Shown here one piece after another: positions 38,201 through 50,700 of a stretch of DNA of 64,000 nucleotides. Origin of the DNA: Ahaetulla prasina (taxonomy: Eukaryota > Chordata > Lepidosauria > Squamata > Colubridae). Positions within the stretch are counted from its first letter, which is position 1, and each line of letters begins with the position of its first letter. The stretch is from the NCBI RefSeq assembly GCF_028640845.1, contig NC_080541.1:2646935-2710934 (forward strand), given 5' to 3'. The notes below the pieces were generated by a model. It searched no databases and was not told the origin of the DNA. It saw only the letters and a program-made list of their open reading frames with translations. The position numbers were made by a program, and so were the translations under genes.

Positions 38201-41200
38201 CTTCTTGTCTTCTCTCCTTCCATCCACGGCTTCTTGTCTTCTCTCCTTCCATCCACAGCTTCTTGTCTTCTCTCCTTCCATCCACGGCTTCTTGTCTTCT
38301 TTCCTTCCATCCACGGCTTCTTGTCTTCTCTCCTTCCATCCACGGCTTCTTGTGTCTTGCCTTCAGGTTGACCACACCCTCTTCTTTGTGGCAGCCCCTC
38401 AAATATTAGAAGGTGCTATCATGTCACCCCCTACTCCTTCTTTTCATTAAACTAGGCTTACCCAATTCCAGCAACTGTTTTTCGTAGCCTCCCATCGACC
38501 TGTGCGCTCCCACAGGGTGGGCCTCCTCAGGGTGCCGTCGACCAAACAATGTCGGTTGGCGGCCCCCAGGGGGAGAGCCTTCTCTGTGGTGGCACCGGCC
38601 CTTTGGAATGAGCTGCCTCCGGGGTTACGCCAACTCCCCGACCTCCGGACCTTCAAATGCGAACTTAAGACCTTATTATTTCATCGTGCGGGACTGGCCT
38701 AAGCGAAATTTTAGATCGAAATTTTAAATGGGTTTTATGTCGGTCGATGACCGTTTTAGTTTGATTTGGCCTGTTAAATATTTGGTTTTAATTTGTTGTT
38801 TGTATTCTGTGTTAGTTTTTAATATGGCTGTAAACCGCCCTGAGTCCTTCGGGAGAAGGGCGGTATAGAAATTAAATTATAAATAAAAATAAAAAATAAA
38901 TGTGATAACAGAATAACAAAGCTGGAAGGGGACCTTGGAGGTCTTCTAGTTCAACGCCTTGCTCAAGCAGGAGACAAGTGGTTGTCCAGTCTTTTCTTAA
39001 AAACCTTTGGTGATGAAGCAACTACAATTTCTAAAGGCAATAATGACTGGTTAATTTTCCTCCCTGTTAGGAAATTTCTTCTTAGTTCTAAGTTGCTTCT
39101 CTCCTTGATTAGTTTCCACTCATTGCTTCTCGTCCTGCCTTCAGGTGCTTTGGAGAATAGCTTGACTGCCTCTTCTTTGGGGCAGCCCCTCACATGTTGG
39201 AACACTTGCTATCATGTCTCCCCATGTCCTTTTCTTCACTAGACTAGCCATGCCCAGTTCCTGCAACCATTCATCGTATGTGTTAGCCTCCAGTCCCCCA
39301 ATCATCTTTGTTGCTCTTCTCTGCACTCTTTCTAGAGTCTCAACATCCTTTTTACATCATGGCGACCAAAACTGAATGCAATATTCCAAGTGTGGCCTTA
39401 CCGAGGCTTTATATTGTAAAGACCAGCTCCCAATAATCCCACCTGGGGCTCTTCCAGGGGTGAAATGCTCCCGGTTTGGACCAGATTGGGTGATCTGGTA
39501 GCGATGGCGGTGGGTGGTTCGGAGAACCGGTAGCAAAAATTGCTCCCCCACCCCACATGCCCAGCTGAGCCACGCAATCATCAGAGGTTTTTATTTTTTT
39601 TACTTTTAAAATCATTTTTTCTTCAGCCGAAAAAATGCTTTTAAAAGTAAAAAAAAAAGCCTCTGATGATCGCACGGCTCAGCTGGGATCGCCAGAACCC
39701 TTTAAAAGCATTTTTTCTACAACCTCTTTGGCCGAAGAAGCCGTAAAAAAATGCTTTTAAAGGGTTCTGGTGATCAGGCAACTCAGCTGGGATCGCCAGA
39801 ACCCTTTAAAAGCATTTTTTCTACAACCTCTTCGGCCGTAGAGGCTGTAAAAAAAAATGCCTTTAAAAGGCTTCTCTGGCGATCCCAGCTGAGTTGCCTG
39901 ATCATCAGAGGCTTTTAAAAGCATTTAAAAAATGCTTTTTAAAAGAAAAAAAATTGTCAAGGCAGCCCTTGCGCCCTTTTATCTTCGGGTCGTGAAGCCC
40001 TGATTAGTTTCTTCTCTGGGAGTCAACGTGGAAGAACCATATGTTCAGACCTCTTTCTCTGCATGTGCTCCTGTGGATGGTGGGGTGGGATAGATGCTCT
40101 CCAGATGCCTCCTGATTGTGCTCTGTCTGCCTTGTGTCCAGATGCAGGAAGGGAAGATCATGGAGCGGAGGAAGAAGATTGCCCTGGAACTCTCAGAGCT
40201 GGTCGTGTATTGCCGTCCAGTGCCCTTCGATGAGGAGAGTGAGTTACTTTGGCCCTTCGTCCCAACTTCGGCCTCAGAGGCTCCGGCGGGGTTTTCTTTC
40301 TTTCTTCAGCATGTGGCCTCTACAGTCGTCACCCAATCACCGTGACAGGCAGTCCTCGACCACAACTGAGCCCAAAATGCCTGTTGCTGAAGCTGCTCAT
40401 AACATGGTGCTGAAGGGAATTTGACTTTCCCTTTCCTGGCAAGGGCCTGAATTGTGACCACCTGAGCATGGGCTGCTGCAGTGGGCGTAAGAGTGAAGCA
40501 TGGCCATAGGTCACTTTTTTCAGTGCTGTCATTAAATGAACTATAGACAAATTTAGCATCCCCTAAATAAAGCATCAGCAAAGATAGACAGACAGACAGA
40601 CAGACAGATGATAGATAGATAGCAGATAGATAGATGAATAGAGAGAGAGGGAGGGAGGGAGAGACGGAGAGAGAGAGAGATGGAGTCGGAGAGAGAGATA
40701 GTCAGGTAGAAGATAGATAGTGTCAGCCTCCACTCCAATCTTCATCTCTTTTTGTACTTCTTATATTCAGTTGTTAGATAGCATGGGATTTTATTTCTAA
40801 TGTAAATAGCTCTTGGATTCAAGTTAAGTAGAGAGGGCCCTTTAAGAGTGTCGGTCTGACATAATTAAGGGGGGAGGGGAGATTAATGTTTTGAATTCAA
40901 CGGGAATGTTTGAGTGCGAACTCTAACGGACATTGCATTCCTGATATGATTGACAGCCAGAGACCTGCGGAAGAAGATTACCACGGGACCACGGGAAGGA
41001 GCTGGCATTGGACCAGACCTGATGACCTCTTGGGAAAGAGGAGGGAGTAATAAGGGGGATATAGATTGTTAGCCATATTTTGTCTCAGATTCAACTTAAC
41101 ACTGCTGCTATCCAGATGTACCAAGTAAAAGTACTTTTCTTTATTTGCAAATGAAGTCAAGGTGTATTCTTTCCTAGATATAATCAGAGGCAGCCTGACA

Positions 41201-41529
41201 GATAGATAGATAAGGATGGAGAGAGAGAGAGGGAGAGCAGATAGCAATAGAGAGAGAGAGAGAGAGAGGGAGGGAGAGAGAAAGAGAAAGATGGATAGAG
41301 AGATATAATGTACATATAGGTATACATATAGATATATAATACATAGAGGTATGTGGACAATACAATACAAGCAATGTTCCCTCTAATTTTTCACGAGTCT
41401 GAGCAAGCACACTAACTCCCTGAGCGGTCCCTTGGACCACTGTGAGCAACATCAGACGTGCGGGTCATGCCAGCATCGCATCCATTCAAGTCACATGATT
41501 TATTAAATCCATTCATTTATTTTATTTTA

Positions 41530-41600
<71 letters not shown>

Positions 41601-41730
41601 TTATTTTATTTATTTATTATTATTATTATTATTTATTATTATTCATTTATTAAATCCATCCATTCAAGTCACATGATTTATTAAATCCATTCATTTATTT
41701 TATTTATTTATTATTATTATTTTATTTTAT

Positions 41731-41779
<49 letters not shown>

Positions 41780-44700
41780 TATTATTCATTTATTAAATCC
41801 ATCCATTCAAGTCACATGATTTATTAAAAGAATCAAACAGATTCGGCTAGCTAAATCTTTTAGCTAGATTCGGCTAGCAAAAAGTTTTAGCTAGCCGAAT
41901 CTGTGCTGCGGAGCTAATCAGCGTAATTTGACAGGCGTTGATTAGCTCGAAGACAGATTCGCCAGCTAAAACTTTTAGCTAGCCGATTCTAGCTAAAAGT
42001 TTTAGTTGATTCAGCTGCGCAGCTAATCAACGTAATTTGACAGGCGTTGATTAGCTGCGCAGCACAGATTTTCTGTGCGCGGAGACCGTGTCAGCAGTGC
42101 GCATTTGCGCACGCGCGCAGCTTAGAGGGAACAGTGAATACAAGTAATCCTCGACTTAACAATTCATTTAGTGCTGTTCAAAGTTATACCAGCACTGAAA
42201 AATGACTTGTGACCATTTTGCACACTTACAACTGCTGCCGCATCTCTATGATCACACGATCAAATTTGGACACTTGGCAACCGATTCATATTTATGACGG
42301 TTGCAGTATCTGGGGGTGGGGTCACATGATCCCCTTTTGCGACCTTCTGACAAGCAAAGCTTGAAATGGCCATGGGTCTCCTGCTTGAGCAGCGGGTTGG
42401 ATTAGAAGACCTCCAAGGTCCCTTCCAGCTCTATTCTGACTGATTGATTGAAGTTAAGATTCGTTTAACAACCATATTACCAATTTAACAACTTCAGTGA
42501 TTCGCTTAACAGCTGTGGAAAGAAAGGTCGTAAAATGGGGCAAAACTCACTTAGCAACTGTCTCGCTTAGCACTGTCGTGTCCCACTCCTCCGCTGACGG
42601 CCGGGTCAGGGAAATCCGAATCAGGCGTGCCTCTGCAGCTCTGCCAAAGTCCTAGCAAAGTCCTCAAGGCAGGCAGGAGACCAGAAAGTGATTTCAGCAA
42701 GATAAGGTAGACTTTGCCTGACTCAGAGAATGCCAGAAAGCAGATCCTTTATATAGGCCATGGGGTGTGGCTCCATGACTCAGCACTTATCCAGGCCTGC
42801 CCCTCCCTTCCTTCTGTTGCCTCTGCCTATCCAGTCTTCTGATGCGAGGGTCACTCCAGTCTGCAGCTGTTGGCAATTGACCTCCCTCAGGCTCACATGC
42901 TGTGGGGGAGGGGGAGGGGTCTAGTTGCTCCGTTTGCCTGGGCATGGAGCCAGAGCTGGGGGCTGGAGACACTTCCTCCTCTTCAGCCTGTCTGGGCATG
43001 GAGCCAGGGCTGGGGCCGGGAGGCATACTAGGACATTCCTCCATGTTCGGAAGCAGATAAGAAGGTGAGATCGGACAAGATACAACAAGCACCAGTTATT
43101 TTGGGCCCCATTGTGGTTGTAAGTCGAGGACTTCCCGTATTCCCTCTCCCCACTCTGCAGGGGTGGCGCTGAGCCTCGGAGGATCCGTATCCATGACAGC
43201 TGACTCCTTGACCTGTTTTCTTTTCCAGAGATCGGCACAGAGAAAGCCTGTTACCGGGACATGTCTTCCTTCCCGGAAACCAAGGCGGAGAAATACGCCA
43301 ACCGCAGCAAGGGGAAAAAATTCCTGCAGTACAACCGCCGACAGCTCAGCCGCGTCTACCCCAAGGGCCAGCGCCTCGACTCCTCCAACTATGACCCCTT
43401 GCCCATGTGGATCTGTGGCAGCCAGTTAGTGGCCCTCAACTTCCAGACGCCCGGTAAATTCATTTCAATATTGAATGGGTTGGATCGGCGGTTTTCAAAC
43501 GCCGTCACTTTAAGGCTTGTGGACTTCAATTCCCAGAATTCCTCAGCTGGAGCATGCGGAATTCTGGGAGTTGAAGTCCACCAGTCTTAAATTGGCCAGG
43601 TTTGGAAGACTACCTGAGAGTATGTAAACCCTGTGAAACCAGAGCAGGAGACCCAGGGAGGGTCTTTGAAGGACATCAGTTCACTCTTTCCAGGTGGATC
43701 AGATAGGAAACACAACCAGGTGAGCTGCTTCAACTTTCAACTGTCAGGCTACATTAACAGAATCTTGCAGGTCTGGGAGCATAAATCTCCCACTGTCTCT
43801 TTTGATAGCCTGATAAATTAGGGAGGAACCTTTCTGAGTTTCTTCTTCTACCCGTTATACAGCTGCAGGCTATGCCATCTCTTCTCTGACTGTTCCCTAG
43901 GCAGCATTCCCCCACCCCTTTTTAGACTGAGAAAGTAGGGGGGTCCAGTAGTGGGATTGCAGCCGGTTCGGGTGAACCGGTAGTTAAATTGCTGACTGGC
44001 CCTGCCCCTTCCTTCCCCCTCCCCTTCCAGGAATCCCCACGCGCCCCATTTTTGCTCCCAGGAGGGCGCAGGGAGGCCTACTAGGCGCAAAACGGGGCAC
44101 GTGGTGGCGTGTGTCCCTATTGTGTCTGCGCCTCCCCAGCCGGCCCTCCTGCCAGAAAGTGACTTGGACAGTGAGGGGGAAAGGCCGTCAGGACTTACCT
44201 CGGGAGCACCGGCTTCCCTGGCTCAGCTCCAGGAGCCAGAAGCAGGCCAGGTGGAAGAGATAACGAGGCCTCCGTCCCCTGACTCTTCCCCTCCCAGGCC
44301 ACGCCTCCAGACTCAGCTGATGGCAATCAGGCTTGGTTGGACCCTAGGTTTCGTAGGCAGGAGAGGCGGGAACAACAGAAGCAAGGATGAGGCAGGCCTA
44401 GGAAGTGCTGAGTCATGGAGCCACACCCCACAGGATATAAAAGGCAGCGAGAGCTGCTGTGTCTCTTTGTAACAGGCAAATCCACTGATTGACTAGAGCT
44501 GAAGTTTGTGACTCACCAGCGTCATGGAAGATAACAAGGGCTCTTGGCAGACGCTGGCTCTTTTGCCGCCAGAGCTGATAGTGCCGGCTAATTAAGCCAT
44601 CATTCGGACGGAGGCGGAGGAGGACAGAACAGTCCCCCTCGCGGCCCTTTTTTTAAATTTATTTACATTTATATCCCGCCCTTCTCCGAAGACTCAGGGC

Positions 44701-47700
44701 GGCTTACATTTTGTAAGGCAATAGTCTCATCCTATTTGTATATTTATATACAAAGTCAACTTATTGCCCCCCCAACAATCTGGGTCCTCATTTTACCTAC
44801 CTTATAAAGGATGGAAGGCTGAGTCAACCTTGGGCCTGGTGGGACTAGAACCTGCAGTAATTGCAAGCAGCTGTGTTTAATAACAGGCTGTCTTACAGCC
44901 TGAGCCACCCACGGCCCCCATGGGGGTTCAGGAGGCCGAGTGCTGCCTGTCATACCCCCTGGCCACGCCCACCATGGCCACACCCACCCAGCCGGTCATT
45001 AGGGCAGAGAACCGGTTGTTAAATTATTTGAATCCCGCCACTGGGGGGGTGTCCCGAGTCTCTTTCTCCAACCGTTATGCAGCTGCAGGCTGTGCCGTCT
45101 TTTCTCTGACTGTTCTCTGGACAGCCTCTCTTCCCTCCGTCTGCCAAGGCCTTTCCCGCATACCATTCGGTTCTCCAAAGGCCCTTTGTCCCCTGCTCTG
45201 ACCTCACGGGGTCCCCTTTGGCTGTTCTTCCCTCTGAATCCCTCCTTCCAGACAAACCGATGCAGCTGAACCAGTCGCTCTTCATGCTGGGCGGGCGCAG
45301 CGGCTACGTCCTGCAGCCGGAAATGATGCGGGACGACGTCTTCGACCCTTTCGACAAGAGCAGCCTGAAGCACGTGGAACCCATCACTGTCCAGTTGCAG
45401 GTCAGTCAGCTGGGATCACGCGGGACGCCTCCCTCCACCCTTCCTGTTGTGCCTCGCCCGCCATCCTCTCCTCAGCCGGGCCCCTCCCATCTCCTATCTG
45501 AGCCAGAGGCTGATAGTGAAGAAGAATGGCCTGGCATGCCTCCAGCCCCCTGCCCTGGCACTATGCCCGGACAGACTGAGCAAACAAACCTCCCTACAGC
45601 GTGTGAGCACGAAGCCAGCCATGAGCTAGAATTGCCGGCAGCAGAGCAGGAGGACAAAAAGACACAGTGGACGGATCCCCGCTTCCGGAGAATGGAGAGG
45701 CGACGTCAGCAAAAGGAAGGGAGGGGCAGGCCTGGATAAGTGCTGAGTCATGGAGCCACCACACCCCATGGCCTATATAAAGGATCTGCTTTTGGCATTC
45801 CTTGAGTCAGGCAAAGTCTCATCTGGTTTGCTGAAGTCACCCCTTGGATTCCTGCCTGCCCTGAGAACTCTGACAGGACTTTGGCAAAGCTGCAGAGGCT
45901 TCGTGGCCACGCTTGATACAGACTTCCCAGACCCGGCCGTCAGAGGAGGAGTGGGACACGACACTTCCCCTCTCCCAGCTTGGCTGCCGCTTTTGCGGGT
46001 CCTGCCTTGCCCGCCTAACCCACCCCGTTCTTTCTCCCTCCAGATCTTGGGGGCCCGGCACCTGCCCAAAAATGGCCGCAGCATCGTTTGCCCGTTTGTG
46101 GAGGTGGAGGTGTGCGGCTCGGAGTTCGACAACAGCAAAAACAAGACGGATGTCGTAGGTATGAAATCAGGAAATGACATTGCGTGTTCCGGGTTTGTCT
46201 GAATGTGGCCAACACTTCCAACACCAGGGGACGTGTGTGAACCAATGTTGGAATGAGAAGTTTATGTCGCCCCTGAACCTTCTCTTTCACGGAGCCGCAC
46301 CTGACCAGGTGCATCAGGTATCACCTGGGAGACGGTGAGTTCTAGTCCCACATGAAAGCCGGCTAAGTGACTTTGGGCAAGTCCTTCCCTCTCAGCCCAA
46401 CCCACCTCACACAGGGTTGTCGTAGTGGGGAAAATAGGAGGAGGAAGGTACGTTGGATATGCTCTTGCCACCTTGAGTTATTTGTCAGAACAGTAAAAGT
46501 GGGCTATAAAATAAATGTATTAAAATAAAATAAAAATTGTTCCAGGTCAGAAAGGGTAGAGTTGAAATTGCCGAAAGGGTCCTTTAAGCATCAGAGAAGC
46601 GGATTTTTAGCCTCAAAGGCATCCGTGCAAAAACTGACTCCTCTTCTAATCACTTTTACCATGCGTAAATCTGAAGAACGGTTGCAGGAACTGGGCCTGG
46701 CTAGTTTAGCGAAGAGAAGGACCAGGGGAGACAGGACAGCAGCCTTCCAATATTTGAGGGGCTGTCACAGAGAGGAGGAAGGGGGGGTCAAGCTATTTTC
46801 CACAGCAGTGGTCACCAACTGGTGGTTCGTGGACCATTGGTGGTCCACGAGAAAATGTTGGTGGTCCACAGAAAAAATATTTGCATTTTTTATATTGCAC
46901 TAAGTCCTCAAAGTACAGCCCCTGGCTGGATACATGCAATGAACGTTTGGGTTACTGCACAGAATCTCCCCCTTGTGTGGGTCTGAGGGGGGCAGAAATT
47001 CCGACTTGGGGTCTGCTTCAGCCTCCTGGTGTGGGGCTTTGGGCGAAGGCTGGAGGGAAGTGCTGCTGGTAGCAAAGAGCTGGAGGGCTTCGTTCCAGTG
47101 GGACTGCATCATGGCCTGGAACTGGCTGACCATCTCAGCCCACTGAGCCTCCAGGTGCCGGTCCCTGGCCTTGCACTCCCGCAGGTCTTCCCTCTGCTTG
47201 GAAAACCTGTGCTCCTAGTCCTCAGTGAGGTGTTTCTGCTGAGCCTCCTTCTCAGTCAGATCCAGTTTGAACTGAGCTGTTTTGCCAACTCTTTCTCGTG
47301 GTGGCTGCTTAGCTCCAACAACTGCTTCCTCTTGGGGCCCTAAGGAGCCCAGGCGGGGAGGCAAAGAGTGGCTGGGTGGGGAGGGGCGAGGAAAGGCCGG
47401 CGAGGCGCCCCTCAACATGAGTGACATCAAGTTAACCACACCCACCCAGTCACATGACCACCTAGCCACGCCCACCCCGCCAGTCATTAGGCAGATCATA
47501 TTAGTGGTCCACAGGATTTAAAATTATGAATTTAGTGGTCCCTGAGGTCCGAAAGGTTGGTGACCCCCTGATCCAAAGCACCCAAGGGCAGGACAAGAAA
47601 TAATAGGTGGAAACTGACCAAGGAGAGATTCAACCTGGAAATGAGGAGGAACTTTCTGACAGTGAGAACAATCAACCCATGGAACAGAAGTTGCCTTTGG

Positions 47701-50700
47701 AAGTTGTGGGAGCTTCATCACTGGAGGCTTTCGAGAAGAGACTGGGCTGCCATCTTTCAGAAATGATGGCGGGTCTCCTACCTGGGTAGGGGGGGTTGGA
47801 CTAGATGACCTACAAGGTCCCTTCCAACTCTGTTATTCTGTATGTAAGTTTGGGCTCTCCAACCCATGGAGCAACTTCACGTGGATGGTTTTTTTTTTTT
47901 TTTTGTCCTTTCCTTTCCGCCCAGCCGACAACGGCCTCACCCCCCTCTGGCTGCTCAAGCAATTCATCTTCGACATCAACAACCCCCAGTTTGCTTTTCT
48001 CCGCTTCGTGGTTTACGAGGAAGACATGTTCAGTGACCCCAACTTCTTGGCCCAGGCCACCTTCCCCGTCAAGAGCCTCAAAACAGGTACTGGCTCGGCC
48101 CCTCCCATTCCCCCCCCCAACACACCCCTCGCAAAATTTGCATGCTTCTCCCGGGAAGTGAATGGCGGGTTCCCATGGGACTGCCAATTATGACTTTCCC
48201 AGCCGCTTTCCGACAAGCAGGTCATAAAATGGCCTTTAAGTTAAGCTCGCTTAACTGCTGCCTGGTTGAGCAGTGAAAATTTTGGGATCAATGCTGATCG
48301 TAAACTGAGGACTACACCTGTACAGGTAGTCCTTACCTTATAACAGTTCATTTAGTGACTGTTCGAAGTTACGATGGCACTGAAAAAAAGTGACTTATGA
48401 CCCGTTTTCACACTTATGACCGTTTTACCATCCCCGTGGTCATGTGATTTACATTCCAATGCTTGACAATTGACTCACATTTATGACAGGTTGCCATATC
48501 CCAGGGTAATGTGATACCCCCCTTTTTTGCGACCTTCTGATGAGCAAAATTAATGGGGAATCCAGATTAACTTAACAACCGTGTGACTCACTGAACAACT
48601 GCAGTGGTTCACTTAACAACTGTGGCAAGACCGGTCATACAATGGGGCAAAACTCCCTTAACAAATGTCTTGCTTATCAACAGAAATTTGTGGTAGTCCT
48701 TGGTCTACAGATAGTCTTCGACTTACGACCGATCAGGGTTGTAAGCTGGGGACTGCCTGGAGATCGTTTGCTTGGCTGTCCAGCCTTTGAACGAGATGGA
48801 TTTGGGATTTTTCTCCTCCACCTTTCGTCCACAGGCTACCGGTCGGTGCCGCTGAAGAACAGTTACAGCGAGGATCTCGAGCTGGCTTCTCTTCTGCTCC
48901 ACATTGAAATCATCAACGCCAAGGTGAGTTTTGGGGTCCTTCCTGAAAGGGCATCGGGCGCGGCAGCATCTGAGCTGGAGGCCGGGCAGGGTTGGGCTGG
49001 CAAGTCCTGAAAAAAGAGACCCCCAGAAGATTGTAGAACATCTGAAAACGTTCCCTTCCAAGCCTGGGCAAGACGCAAGCCAGGAGACTCAGCAACCGGG
49101 AGGTTCCTTTCTCTCTTTTGCAGGAAGAAGACGACGAGAACTTGTATTCTTCCATCCAGCAACTCCGGGACCGGGCGAACGAGCTCTCCAACCAGGTATC
49201 CAACCTGGAACACAGCAACAATTGCGACGCGCGTTACCAGCAACGGCTGGATGAGCTGCGGTTGGCACAGGAGCAACTCATGGAGCTGACCGAAGCACGC
49301 AACAGGAAGTGAGTGGTCGCTGGTCTTCCTGCTGTCCTGGGTGGAAATTTACCAAGAGGGTCTGCTGTAGTCGTGGTGGATTCTCTCTCGCTCTACTTTC
49401 CAGGAGTGGTGGGTAAATTTTCCCCAATTGGCAACCCGAGAAGAGGAATCGTACTGGGGATTAATCCACTGTGGGGGCTTGGTGGTTTTCCTGCAAACGT
49501 CTCATTACCCAACTAGGTAACACCATCAGAAAGGAATGTGTTCTGTCTCCTTCCCCACTTCAGACCCATGAGCTGGCCTTCAGCCAGTGGATTCATGGCT
49601 CTTATCAGTCCTGGCAGAGAAATCGCAACTGCCTGCCAAAGTTCAAACAAATGACTCACGTAGCAAGACTTTCAGCTCTTTTTGAAACGGTTCAGCTAAA
49701 CTTTTGCTTCCCGTGGAGTGAGAGCAGTCCCAAAGCTCCTTATATATCCTGTGGGGTGGGGCTCCTGCCCCACCGATCCCTTTGATGACGCCGCCTCTCT
49801 AATCTTCTGAAGCGTGGGTCGATCCAAGCTTGATTATTATTATTATCAGCTGGGTCTGAAGGCGTAGCCTGGGGAAGGGAGGAATCAGGGGATGACGGCC
49901 TCATTACGTCCTCCGACTGGTCTGGTTCTGGCTCCTGGAGCCGAGCCAAAGGAATCGGTGCTCCCAAGGTAAGCCTTACTGGCCCTTCCCCCTCGCTTCC
50001 TGAGTCACTTTTGGGCATGGGGCCAGGTTCGGGGGCTGGAGTCACAACAGAATGGGGTTGCAGGGAGGAGGAGGAGGAGGTGGTGGTGGTGGTGGTGGTG
50101 GAGGAGGAGGAGGAGGAGGAGAATGACAACAGCGAGAACTGTGGGGTCCTTGGTGCTCTCTGAGCTTCATTGTTTTCTTATGAACATCTCATCACCCAAC
50201 TGGATAATATCATCAGTACTAGAAGGAAGTGGGGTTTTAAGGGTGGATGAGGAGAATTCTGGGGTCCTTCGTGCTCTCTGAGCTTAGTTGTTTTCTTGCA
50301 GATGTTTCGTTACCCAACTATGTTAGGTCATCAGCCACCCATAGTTCAAATCCGCTGAAACCAGCTGTGACATTATACCTTCCTTTCCTCACAACTATAA
50401 TTGACAACTATAGTTATAGGGAGCTATTTGGGGGTGGGATTCAAGTAATTTAACAACCGGCTCTCTGCCCTAATGATTTCTTCCAACCACCAGTTTGCCA
50501 AATTGCTCAGAAAGTTAACAACCGGTTCTCCCGAAGTGGTGCGAACTGGCTGAATCCCACCACTGGAGCTATCAACAGTTCTTCACCAATCTTTGGTCCA
50601 TGGCTTTTGAACCCAGCTCAGTTGTCTTGCTAAAGCCAAGTCCAGTGCGAGGCCTAGATCCAACTCTAATATGCCAGGCCCTACTCCCCTAACTCCTCAA

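Larger units (their letters stand above)
43946..45043. mobile_element. hAT element (CCGGTTC family) hosting an LTR and a SINE
   Basis: Ends CAGTAGTGGGATTGCAG and TTGAATCCCGCCACTG. Flanks ggggggtc (43938-43945) and ggggggtg. Inside lie the LTR 44118-44631 and a reversed SINE at about 44640-44922. Confidence 0.85.

Noticed and set aside
37832..38353. CRISPR array
   Set aside because: Direct tandem repeat with no unique spacers in a vertebrate genome.
37702..38450. Overlapping 160-306 codon frames in five of six frames
   Set aside because: Product of the 29-bp minisatellite, whose unit length rotates through all frames without stops.
38963..39581. Minus-strand frames resembling RT protein as a gene
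   Set aside because: Pieces of a reversed, broken CR1 copy.
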